From Methanobrevibacter boviskoreani JH1 (lineage in GTDB: Archaea > Methanobacteriota > Methanobacteria > Methanobacteriales > Methanobacteriaceae), in contig NZ_BAGX02000023.1 of NCBI RefSeq assembly GCF_000320505.1, forward strand, positions 1 through 64,000: a DNA stretch of 64,000 nucleotides, read 5' to 3'. Of this stretch, positions 17,628 through 25,232 are shown one piece after another. The notes under the pieces are model-generated. The model did no database searches, was not told the origin of the DNA, and saw nothing but the letters and a program-made list of their open reading frames with translations. The translations under genes and the position numbers were made by a program. The number at the start of each line of letters is the position of its first letter. Positions within the stretch are counted from its first letter, which is position 1.

Positions 17628-17641
17628 GGAAGTTATATTCC
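17628..17641. promoter_or_regulatory. NrpR operator (GGAA-N6-TTCC) of nifI1-nifI2
   Basis: GGAAGTTATATTCC is an exact GGAA-N6-TTCC match; one further base on each side (C and G) extends the palindrome. It overlaps the predicted transcription start of the two P-II genes and is the second perfect copy in this window, after the one at glnA. Seen directly; the role follows from the known NrpR system. Confidence 0.85.
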
Positions 17642-17703
17642 GACTATTCATTAAAATAGAAGTTATATTTATTAGTTATTAAAAAGCAGATTAAGTGATG
17701 TAA

Positions 17704-18021
17704 ATGCAGATGATAAGAGCAATTATTAGACCTGAGAAGGTTGATGATGTAATTATTGCATTGGATGATGAACAATTCCATTCAGTTACAGTAATGGATG
17801 CAGAAGGTCGTGGAATTCAGAAAGGATTAAACAAAGGTGATGAACACTTTGATCAGTTACCTAAAAAACTTTTAATATTGGTAGTTGAAGATGAGGATGT
17901 GGATTTTGTAGTTGATTTAATCTCTGAGGAAGCTTTTACCGGTAATCCTGGTGATGGTAAAATATTTGTTAGTCCTGTTTTAGAGGCTTATACAATTAGA
18001 ACAAGAAGTCAAGGATTATAA
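17704..18021 (+). CDS. nifI1: P-II family regulator, NifI1 type
   Basis: Nitrogen-status sensor of 105 residues. It has the P-II core (MIRAIIRPEKVDDVIIAL at 3-20, GDGKIFVSPV at 83-92, then YTIRT), while the T-loop (about 37-53, GIQKGLNKGDEHFDQLPK) is short and lacks the uridylylated Tyr of GlnB/GlnK. This matches the NifI1 branch, which with NifI2 switches off nitrogenase in methanogens in response to ammonia and is relieved by 2-oxoglutarate. Here no nif structural gene is near. It forms a two-gene operon with nifI2 (14-bp gap) under an NrpR operator. Confidence 0.88.
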   Translation: MQMIRAIIRPEKVDDVIIALDDEQFHSVTVMDAEGRGIQKGLNKGDEHFDQLPKKLLILVVEDEDVDFVVDLISEEAFTGNPGDGKIFVSPVLEAYTIRTRSQGL

Positions 18022-18035
18022 AAGAGGTTTTTATA

Positions 18036-18365
18036 ATGAAAGAAATCATGGCTTTTATTAGAGATAAAAAATATGAAAGAACTAAGGAAGTCTTAACTCT
18101 TTTAGGTTTTCCAGGAATGACTGTCGTTCCGGTTTTAGGAAGGGGTAGAAAAATTCAAAACAATAAATTAAAAACCGATGATTTTGCGGTTATTCCTAAA
18201 AAATTGATTTCAATTGTGGTTCCTGACGAGGATGTAAATCTAATAGTTGAGGTAATTATGAAAATCAATTCTACCGGACGTTATGGTGATGGTAAAATAT
18301 TCATATGTCCTATAACCCAATCCATCAGATTAAGAACAGATGAAACTGGGGATGCTGTTTTATAA
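18036..18365 (+). CDS. nifI2: P-II family regulator, NifI2 type
   Basis: The partner of NifI1, 109 residues. Motifs: MKEIMAFIRDKKYERTKEVL (1-20), VLGRGRKIQ (33-41) before a variant T-loop, IPKKLISIVVPDEDV (53-67), GDGKIFICPI (84-93) and RLRTDETG at the end. NifI2 proteins in diazotrophic methanogens have just this kind of T-loop and C-terminal RTGE-like tail and form a hetero-oligomer with NifI1. An AGAGGT ribosome site lies 9 bases before the ATG. The target could be a nitrogenase encoded elsewhere, or glutamine synthetase. Confidence 0.88.
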   Translation: MKEIMAFIRDKKYERTKEVLTLLGFPGMTVVPVLGRGRKIQNNKLKTDDFAVIPKKLISIVVPDEDVNLIVEVIMKINSTGRYGDGKIFICPITQSIRLRTDETGDAVL

Positions 18366-18367
18366 TC

Positions 18368-18374
18368 TTTTTTT
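18368..18374 (+). terminator. Oligo-T terminator after nifI2
   Basis: T7 beginning three bases after the nifI2 stop codon, followed by further T-rich DNA. Likely end of the nifI1-nifI2 transcript. Confidence 0.5.
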
Positions 18375-18574
18375 ATTTATTTTTAAATAGGTGGAATTAA
18401 TTTTTAACTTATATGAAAGCTATTTTTTTAATTCATATGGTGTGTTTTTTAATTTTATGGGAATATTAAATTTAGATTTAAACAGAAATTGGTTTTTAGT
18501 TATATGAAAGCTATTTTTTTTATTGTTAGAAAAAGAAAATTAATTTAATTTGGATGAGAGTTAATTTTTTTTTA

Positions 18575-18727
18575 AATTAGAGGAGTTTTACTTTATAATT
18601 TGTAGGAGAAGTTAGTTTTTTTAGATTAATGGGGTTTTACTTTATAATTTGTAGGAGAAGTTAGTTTTTTTTTAGATTAATAGGGTTTTACTTTATAATT
18701 TATAATAAAAAAAGTTGGTTTTTTAAG
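18575..18727. repeat. Tandem repeat, 3 copies of about 50 bp
   Basis: The phrase GTTTTACTTTATAATTTGTA starts at 18585 and 18634, and a diverged copy at 18685, giving periods of 49 and 51. Each unit continues with GGAGAAGTTAG, a run of 6-9 T and AGATTAATGGG. The third copy degrades after TTTATAATTT. It lies in the convergent nifI2/fen1 gap. Confidence 0.8.
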
Positions 18728-18751
18728 TTTTATAAGGAAAATAATTTAAAT

Positions 18752-19735
18752 TTAGAAAAAATCTTCTAAACTTTTCTGTGAACTGTTAAGGTTCTTGATT
18801 TTACTTGCACTATTTAAAACCCTGTCCTTTGAAAAACCATGTTCTCCACATAAGAATTCCACAATGCCCTCACGGTCCGGTTCTTTAAACTTAATGGTAT
18901 AGTCCTCGTTTACTCTAGGGTTTAGGAAAATATTTCTTAAAATATCTATGTCTATCTTAGGCTCTGTATCTAAGTCTTCTAGAACATTTTCCAGATTATT
19001 ATCATTTAATAGTTTCATGCCTCTTTTAACGCCAATACCATGGACTCCATCATTAAAGTCGGTACCTACAAGAAGTGCAAGATCGATTAGTTGTTCCCTT
19101 GAAAAATCAAGATTTGATAGAACCTTGTTTAATTCCATATATTCAAGATTTGAAAGTCCTCCACTTAAGGTAAGATTTCTTATAATTCTTGGAGAACCAA
19201 ATAACAAGCAATCATAATCCTGTGATGCAACGGCCCATGCATCTTTTTTCTGAACCATATAGGATGCCTGTGCCTCACCTTCACCAAGTGCCTGAACATA
19301 AGGTATTCCCATTAAATCAAGCAAATATTTGGAACTTTCAACTACATATGGTGTAATATGTGTTGTACGCATTGCATATTTACGTGCTAATTCCTCATTG
19401 CCTTCTTTAATGGCTTTCTCCCATTCTTCTTTTGATTTTATTTTAGCCTCTTTACGTTTAGCTATTGTATCAGATTTATATTCTGAAGGTTTTCCATCAA
19501 AAACATAAATAGGTTTTATCCCACGCTCGACAATGGATGATGTTCTATATAAAAGACCACTTAAATGGGAAGTCACATTACCATTAGCATCTTTAAGAGG
19601 CGTTCCATCCCTTTGACGAATCCCTGATAAAAATTGATAAATTGTATTAAAAGCATCAATAGCTATTGTTCTTCCTTCTAAATCTTTTAAATTAATTTTT
19701 TCTGGAGAAGCAATATCTTTAAACTTCACTCCCAT
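18752..19735 (-). CDS. fen: Flap endonuclease FEN-1
   Basis: Structure-specific nuclease that removes 5' flaps during Okazaki fragment maturation and repair. The 327-residue protein begins MGVKFKDIA, has the N-terminal nuclease motif IAIDAFNTIYQFLSG, the internal motif ALGEGEAQASYM with catalytic acids, DYDCLLFG, LVGTDFNDGVHGIGVKRG (helix-hairpin-helix), and ends in QKSLEDFF, a clear PCNA-interacting (PIP) box. Full archaeal length. No ribosome site of note. It is followed on the left by convergent repeat DNA and preceded by the UbiC-like gene. Confidence 0.97.
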   Translation of the reverse strand: MGVKFKDIASPEKINLKDLEGRTIAIDAFNTIYQFLSGIRQRDGTPLKDANGNVTSHLSGLLYRTSSIVERGIKPIYVFDGKPSEYKSDTIAKRKEAKIKSKEEWEKAIKEGNEELARKYAMRTTHITPYVVESSKYLLDLMGIPYVQALGEGEAQASYMVQKKDAWAVASQDYDCLLFGSPRIIRNLTLSGGLSNLEYMELNKVLSNLDFSREQLIDLALLVGTDFNDGVHGIGVKRGMKLLNDNNLENVLEDLDTEPKIDIDILRNIFLNPRVNEDYTIKFKEPDREGIVEFLCGEHGFSKDRVLNSASKIKNLNSSQKSLEDFF

Positions 19736-19863
19736 TATTTCACCTTCATCGTTTTATTCTTTAAATCAGCTGTTTTTTTAAATTTATCTGTTGATTTGAA
19801 TTGATTGATTTTTTTCATATTCTTTTATTTTTTTTTTTAATTTATTTTATGTATTGTTTTTGT

Positions 19864-20433
19864 TTAATCTAGATATTCTCTAAAATAACTTATCGGAAAC
19901 ATTTCCTGAATCCACATGATTTTCTCATTATTGTGTATAATATCATAGTTTCTTGATAGGAAATCATCATCTGTCTTATATATTTCTTCAAGTTCTGGCT
20001 CTGATTTTATTACTTCAATGTCTCCAATTTCTCTTCTTGTCTCAAGTTTATAATTCTTTAAGATCCTTCCAATTGGAATGTCTTCTGTCATTAATGAATC
20101 TTTAATTTCTTTATTTATTCTGGATAAAGGAATATAACTTTTTGCAAATATTAATGGTTTATCGTCTTTATGCATTATTATGGTTCTGTTGTTTACCTCT
20201 TCACTTTCGTCAATATTGAAGTGATTTGAAACTTCTTTATTTGCCTTTTCAACATGCTGGTTAATGGTTTTTAAAGTAATTTTATTATATAATACGTCTA
20301 AGATTGCAGTAATTGATCCGTCGGTTGTAAGAAGTATCTTCTGTGTGTTGGATAGCTTTATGTTATTCTTGTTTTCCAGGTAGTTTATTCTATCAATTAA
20401 ACATTTATTGATATTGTTCTCTTCTTTAATCAT
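19864..20433 (-). CDS. Chorismate pyruvate-lyase family protein (UbiC-like, DUF98)
   Basis: A 189-residue protein of the DUF98/UbiC-like type. Typical elements are LLTTDGSITAILDVLY (about 34-49), RTIIMHKDDKPLIFAKSYIPLSRI (the strand and loop around the product site), IPIGRIL and a conserved Glu near the end. Homologues release pyruvate from chorismate to give 4-hydroxybenzoate; in methanogens the real substrate is less sure and may relate to aromatic precursors of methanopterin. It sits between fen1 and hacA on the same strand (56 bp to hacA) and may be co-transcribed with hacA. Confidence 0.8.
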   Translation of the reverse strand: MIKEENNINKCLIDRINYLENKNNIKLSNTQKILLTTDGSITAILDVLYNKITLKTINQHVEKANKEVSNHFNIDESEEVNNRTIIMHKDDKPLIFAKSYIPLSRINKEIKDSLMTEDIPIGRILKNYKLETRREIGDIEVIKSEPELEEIYKTDDDFLSRNYDIIHNNEKIMWIQEMFPISYFREYLD

Positions 20434-20489
20434 AATGTCCCTTTAAAAATAGTTCTCTTTAAAAAAATATAAAAAATAAGTAAAAAAAG

Positions 20490-21737
20490 TTAATTTTCTG
20501 GTCTTGCAATAAATCCTTTTATTGCAGAGGCTGCAACTACTTTTGAATTTGCAAGATAAACTGATGATTTAGGATCTCCCATTCTACCTTTGAAGTTTCT
20601 GTTTGTAGTTGATATGGCTGTTTCACCCTCAGATAAAACACCCATATGTGCTCCTAAACATGGTCCGCATCCCGGATTACATACTATTGCACCGGATTCC
20701 ATGAAGGTTTTTATATATCCCTTATCTAATGCTTGAAGATATATTTCACGTGATGCCGGAAGAACTATTAATCTGACATCCTCATGGATCTTTTTCCCAT
20801 CAAGAACTTCTGCGGCATTTTTCAAATCAATTAGTCTTCCATTGGTACAAGAACCAATTACTCCCTGGTCGATAGATGTTCCCTCAACCTTGCTAATCGG
20901 TTTTACATTGTCCACATCATTGGGACATGCGATTTGTTCTTCCATATTGTTTATATCAAAATAATATTCTTTACTATAAACTGAGTCCTTATCGGATTTT
21001 TTGATATTTAACTGATTTCTACTTTTTCCGGTTCTTCTACATACATAATCTATAGTAGCATCATTAGGTTCCATTATGCCATTTTTAGCACCCATTTCAA
21101 TGGCCATGTTTGTCATGGTCATTCTACTTGCCACATCAAGGTTATCAATGGTCTTACCACAGAACTCCGCACTTTGATAGGTGGCTCCTGCAATTCCAAC
21201 CTTTCCAATTATGTTTAGAATAATATCCTTGGAGGTTAAATTACCTAGTTCACCTTCAACTTGGATTTTTATAGCCTCCGGAACCTTGAACCATGTTTTA
21301 CCAGTTGCATAAACCATAGCAATATCCGTTGCACCCATTCCTGTGGAAAATGCTCCAAATGCACCATAAGTGCATGTATGTGAATCCGCACCAACTATGA
21401 TTTTTCCAGGTTCTACTAAACCCTTTTCCGGAAGTACTTGGTGGCAAATACCTTCACCATTAATGTAATGGTGGGTAATGCCCTGTTTCTTAATAAAGTT
21501 TCTTGCAACTTTCTGGAATTCTGCAGATCCAATTGTATTTGCAGGTATGTTATGATCAAACACTATCGCTATCTTCTCAGGATCCCATACCTTATCTGCT
21601 ATTTTTTCAAATGTTTTAATGGCAGGTGGTGATGTACCGTCATGTGACATTACAAGGTCGACATTTGCCTCGATAATTTCACCAGGATTAACTTCATAAC
21701 CTACTTTTTCTGATAAAATCTTTTCTGTAATATTCAT
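20490..21737 (-). CDS. hacA: Homoaconitase / 3-isopropylmalate dehydratase large subunit
   Basis: Large subunit (415 residues) of an aconitase-type dehydratase. The [4Fe-4S] cysteines lie in VIGSCTNGR and in NPGCGPCLGAHMG; VGADSHTCTYGA and SHDGTSPP are further signature loops. LeuC and the coenzyme B enzyme HacA/AksD are close paralogues that cannot be separated by these motifs. I favour homoaconitase because the homocitrate synthase gene aksA is the next gene upstream on the same strand. No small-subunit gene is next to it in this window. Confidence 0.85.
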   Translation of the reverse strand: MNITEKILSEKVGYEVNPGEIIEANVDLVMSHDGTSPPAIKTFEKIADKVWDPEKIAIVFDHNIPANTIGSAEFQKVARNFIKKQGITHHYINGEGICHQVLPEKGLVEPGKIIVGADSHTCTYGAFGAFSTGMGATDIAMVYATGKTWFKVPEAIKIQVEGELGNLTSKDIILNIIGKVGIAGATYQSAEFCGKTIDNLDVASRMTMTNMAIEMGAKNGIMEPNDATIDYVCRRTGKSRNQLNIKKSDKDSVYSKEYYFDINNMEEQIACPNDVDNVKPISKVEGTSIDQGVIGSCTNGRLIDLKNAAEVLDGKKIHEDVRLIVLPASREIYLQALDKGYIKTFMESGAIVCNPGCGPCLGAHMGVLSEGETAISTTNRNFKGRMGDPKSSVYLANSKVVAASAIKGFIARPEN

Positions 21738-22169
21738 TTTTACACTTTAAAATTGTATTTTAATCTACTATATAATATCTTTATAAAATATTAAAATAGT
21801 TTTTTATTTTAATTGTATCCTTATTAAAAAATTTTTTCTAGATGAAATTCCCTTTAGTTTAAAAACCCTTTTAATATTTAATCTAAATTTAAAATCAGAT
21901 TTTTTTTTAGGTGTATTGTAGAATGGGATTAATCGTTTTAGATATTAAAGATCATGTTGTTTTATTTTTTCTTTTAAACTTATAATCTTTAGATCTATTG
22001 TAAAAAAAGGTTAAATTATTAAATCAACGATTAATTAATGATTCTATTAAAGTCGAATTTAAAATTTTTTTAATTCTATAAAGAGGGATTTCCCTTTAGA
22101 CATTAAAAACTATATAAAAATTAGCTATTTGTTAAATGATTAAAAATAATAAAAAAATTAAGAGGGGAT
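21738..22169. other. Intergenic region aksA-hacA, 432 bp
   Basis: Minus-strand spacer with the aksA 3' flank (A7 runs near 22150, read as T7) and the hacA promoter. The long gap and terminator-like run suggest that hacA is transcribed separately. No gene or RNA is seen. Confidence 0.5.
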
Positions 22170-23342
22170 TTATAAATCAGCAAGGTTTACATTTTTGACG
22201 ATTTCCTTAAAGACATCATCATTGATGTAGGTACCTTTCTCTCTTGTTTGTTTAACTTGTTTTACAATTTCACAAAGTTGGTCATTGGTTACTTTATAAC
22301 CACATGCGTCAAGTTTTGCTTTAACTGCTCTACAACCTGAATGTTTACCTAAAACCAATTGTCTTTTTTGACCTACGAGTTCCGGTACATAAGGCTCATA
22401 GGTTAATGGCTCCTCAATAACCGCATCTACATGAATTCCTGATTCATGTCTAAATATGTTTTTACCTACTATTGGCTTGTTATAAGGAACTGGTAGGCCT
22501 GTAGCTTTGGATACAAGTTCTGAGATTTCTTTAATTTTTTTGGTTTTAAATCCTAAATCCTTTCCATATAATAATTTAAGGGCCATTACCAATTCTTCAA
22601 GTGAAGCATTTCCCGCCCTTTCACCAATACCATTGATGGTTACTGAAACTGCACTGGCACCTGCTTGAAGTCCTGCAATTGAATTTGCAACAGCAAGTCC
22701 AAAATCATTATGGCAATGCATAGCAATATCTGTGTTAATCTCTTTTTTAAGTTCTGATACAAGGTAAGTAATTCCTTGAGGATTTGCAGCACCAACGGTA
22801 TCTGCTACATGTACCCTATCAACACCGTATCCCTCAGCTTTTTTATACATTCTTTTTAGGAAATCTAAATCTGCCCTTGTTGCATCTTCTGCAGAGAAAG
22901 CAACGAATAGTCCATGGTCTTTAGCATATTCAATAGATTTCATACAGATATTCAATGCCTGTTCCCTTGTAAAGTGTAATTTATGTTCAAGGTGTAAATC
23001 GGAAGCTCCCATAAAAGTAATTACCCCGTCAACATCAGCATCTAATGCCGCATCGATATCCTCCAATTTTGTTCTAGCTAAACATATGACCTGTGCATCT
23101 AATCCTTCATTGGCTATTGTTTTAACAGTATCCTGTTCTGTTGAGGATACCCTTGGGAATCCTGCTTCTATCTGTGGTACTTTAAGTTCATCTAATTTTT
23201 TAGCAATTTCTATTTTTTCATCTTTGGAGAAAGCTACACCGGGAGTTTGTTCTCCGTCTCTTAAAGTAGTGTCATATACGGTTATATCTTTAGGAAATGT
23301 GTATTTGACCTCTTTATTGTAAGGACTAACATAGTATTGCAA
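22170..23342 (-). CDS. aksA: Homocitrate synthase family protein AksA
   Basis: Condenses acetyl-CoA with 2-oxoglutarate and its chain-extended homologues in coenzyme B synthesis. The 390-residue DRE-TIM barrel shows ITVYDTTLRDGEQTPGV, FSAEDATRADLDFLKR, the metal site AMHCHNDFGLAVAN and GIGERAGNASLEE, then the C-terminal RHESGIHVDAVIEEPLTYEP and LGKHSGCRAVKAKL typical of AksA rather than LeuA. No C-terminal regulatory domain, as expected. I start at TTG 23342 (protein MQYYVSPYNKE): GGAGTGAT stands just before it, and the longer GTG frame would begin inside that ribosome site. Confidence 0.93.
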   Translation of the reverse strand: MQYYVSPYNKEVKYTFPKDITVYDTTLRDGEQTPGVAFSKDEKIEIAKKLDELKVPQIEAGFPRVSSTEQDTVKTIANEGLDAQVICLARTKLEDIDAALDADVDGVITFMGASDLHLEHKLHFTREQALNICMKSIEYAKDHGLFVAFSAEDATRADLDFLKRMYKKAEGYGVDRVHVADTVGAANPQGITYLVSELKKEINTDIAMHCHNDFGLAVANSIAGLQAGASAVSVTINGIGERAGNASLEELVMALKLLYGKDLGFKTKKIKEISELVSKATGLPVPYNKPIVGKNIFRHESGIHVDAVIEEPLTYEPYVPELVGQKRQLVLGKHSGCRAVKAKLDACGYKVTNDQLCEIVKQVKQTREKGTYINDDVFKEIVKNVNLADL

Positions 23343-23886
23343 AAATATCACTCCTATTATATTATGATTGTTATTAATTAAACTTGATATGTATTTTTTT
23401 TATTAAATCAATAATTATTTTATTATTTGTAAAATTAGTAATAATTACAAATTTAAATTAAAAATTTATGTTATTTAATTTGTAAGTCTGTATATTTAAA
23501 TATTAATCAATTTAAATTTTTAAATATATTTTTTTAAAAAAGAGTTTGGAAGGTTCTAAAACAATTATGATGAAATATAAACTTTCCTTTTCAATAAAAA
23601 AAGATGCCTAATTGTTTTTATCTTTTATCATTTTTTCCATATGATTTTTAATTTCTAATATTAATATGGGTATTTAATATTTAATATTTAATATCTGATA
23701 TTTTATAATCTATTTATTAAGTCGTCTTTTTTTTAAGATTTTAATATTATAGAAATTTAAAAAAAATAATTTTTAGTTTTCATTAGTATTCTCTAGTATA
23801 ATAGAATAGGATTTTGTAGAAATTCAAATGGAAACTTTCTATTTTTTCATTATCTTCTATGGAAGATGATTAAAGTAAAAAATCTA
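23343..23886. other. Intergenic region, 544 bp
   Basis: AT-rich spacer between cyaB-like and aksA on the minus strand; it should hold the aksA promoter and the cyaB-like 3' flank. A short AT-only iteration (ATTTAATATTTAATATTTAATATCTGATATT, about 23670-23700, in pieces of one phrase) is present. No gene. Confidence 0.45.
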
Positions 23887-24435
23887 TTAATTTTCATCAA
23901 TATTTTCTAATAGGCCAAGATATGAGGTCCTTTCAAATCCGTCAGTAATACCTAATTTTTCAAATACTTTAAACAAACCTTCCTGAGCTTTGCTATAATC
24001 GGTACCATCTTCAACGAGTGCCTCAATTTCCATATAGGGATCTAGACCCTTTACATCATCAAGACTTATCTCATAATTTTTATATCTGTAAATTTCCCTA
24101 TCTTTTACAACTTCACGGACAGCAGCAAAACCTAGATGTTCAAATATTTTTCTACATTTGTTTTCATCCTCAATACCCATTTCAATTTCCTCTCTAGTTT
24201 TACTTTTTTTATCTATTTTGGGTCCTTTATAGGTTATAAATAGATTACTTTCTTTATCGGTTTTAGTTTTTCTTATTCTTAATGCTTCATCAGTTTTAGC
24301 AAAATCACAGATAGGACTGTTAAAATATATGTCCTCTTGATGTTCAGTTTTTATCTTTTCTGCCTTTAATTCGAGTATTTTTGTTCGAACTTCATTAAAA
24401 CTATTGATTTTGGCTTTTGCTTCAACTTCTATCAT
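23887..24435 (-). CDS. cyaB: CYTH-domain protein, class IV adenylate cyclase-like
   Basis: A 182-residue CYTH triphosphate-tunnel protein. The signature ExExK is at residues 3-7 (EVEAK), followed by the tunnel strands EALRIRKT, LFITYKGPK, REEIEMGIED and, near the end, ISLDDVKGLDPYMEIEA with the acidic residues that bind metal. Size matches archaeal and bacterial CyaB class IV cyclases, which make cAMP, but CYTH proteins also include thiamine- and inorganic triphosphatases, and the role in methanogens is not established. It is divergent from tbp. Confidence 0.82.
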   Translation of the reverse strand: MIEVEAKAKINSFNEVRTKILELKAEKIKTEHQEDIYFNSPICDFAKTDEALRIRKTKTDKESNLFITYKGPKIDKKSKTREEIEMGIEDENKCRKIFEHLGFAAVREVVKDREIYRYKNYEISLDDVKGLDPYMEIEALVEDGTDYSKAQEGLFKVFEKLGITDGFERTSYLGLLENIDEN

Positions 24436-24618
24436 TTATAACAACTATCCTTTATTTTATTATTTTTTATAAAATTTTTAATCATTTTTTATTATTTTCT
24501 ATTTTGTCTATTTTCACATAAAAAATTTATTTTTAAATAAGGTTTATATACTATTTAAATATAAATTTATATACAGTAAAAATTTTAGTTTAAATATTTG
24601 ATGTGCTTATTTTTCAAA

Positions 24619-24630
24619 TTATATATAAAA
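24619..24630 (+). promoter_or_regulatory. Probable TATA box of tbp
   Basis: TTATATATAAAA ends 43 bases before the tbp ATG, which would give a leader of about 20-25 nt with the GGAGGT ribosome site at 24663-24668. Other TATA-like runs lie further upstream (about 24543-24585), so the assignment is tentative. Confidence 0.35.
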
Positions 24631-24673
24631 TGTTTACTTACTTTTTTTCAAAAATATGATTTGGAGGTATATA

Positions 24674-25219
24674 ATGACCGATGTTGATATAAAAATAGAA
24701 AACATTGTGTCTTCTGCTAGTATTGGTAAAGATATAGTACTTACTGATGTTGCTAAAAATTTACCTGGTGTCGACTTTAACCGTGAGCAATTCCCTGGTC
24801 TTGTTTTTAAATTAAAAGATCCAAAAACTGCTGCTTTGATTTTTAGCTCAGGTAAATTAGTATGTACTGGTGCTAAATCTATAGATGACTCAAAGTTAGC
24901 TATTAGAAAAACCGTGGATCTTATGAGAGAAATCGATACTGAAATCCCTCATGAATTCGAAATTAAAATTCAAAATATTGTAGCTTCTGCTAATTTAGAA
25001 CTTCCGTTAAATTTAGAAGCTGTTGCTTTAGAATTAGAGAATACCGAATATGAACCGGAACAATTCCCTGGTTTAGTATATCGTCTAACTGATCCTAAAG
25101 TAGTTTTATTATTATTTGGTTCTGGTAAGGTTGTTTGTACTGGAGCAAAAACTCGTAGTGATGCTAAGCTTGGTGTAGAAAGAGCTTACGACAGACTAAA
25201 AGAGTTAGACTTAATATAA
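24674..25219 (+). CDS. tbp: TATA-box binding protein
   Basis: General transcription factor that binds the TATA box and recruits TFB and RNA polymerase. The 181-residue protein is the usual archaeal saddle of two direct repeats: IENIVSSASIGKDIVLTDVA...EQFPGLVFKL...GKLVCTGAKS in the first half and IQNIVASANLELPLNLEAVA...EQFPGLVYRL...GKVVCTGAKT in the second. Start set at ATG 24674, six codons inside the longest frame, because GGAGGT (24663-24668) lies at proper distance. It is followed by the SerB-type gene, 13 bp away, probably in one transcript. Confidence 0.97.
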   Translation: MTDVDIKIENIVSSASIGKDIVLTDVAKNLPGVDFNREQFPGLVFKLKDPKTAALIFSSGKLVCTGAKSIDDSKLAIRKTVDLMREIDTEIPHEFEIKIQNIVASANLELPLNLEAVALELENTEYEPEQFPGLVYRLTDPKVVLLLFGSGKVVCTGAKTRSDAKLGVERAYDRLKELDLI

Positions 25220-25232
25220 TTTGGTGATATGT

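Larger units (their letters stand above)
17370..17703. other. Promoter region of nifI1-nifI2, 334 bp
   Basis: AT-rich spacer. Its right part holds a TATA box (17598-17614), a perfect NrpR operator (17628-17641) and a GTGAT ribosome site (17694-17698) for nifI1. The left part is the 3' flank of the DUF2119-like gene and shows no gene. Confidence 0.65.
18366..18751. other. Convergent intergenic region with repeats, 386 bp
   Basis: Lies between the convergent nifI2 and fen1 genes. It holds a T7 run right after nifI2, two copies of a phrase TTATATGAAAGCTATTTTTTT (18409-18429 and 18500-18520, 91 bp apart; the second shifted by a base in its T-run), and a three-copy tandem repeat (18575-18727). 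No gene. Confidence 0.6.
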
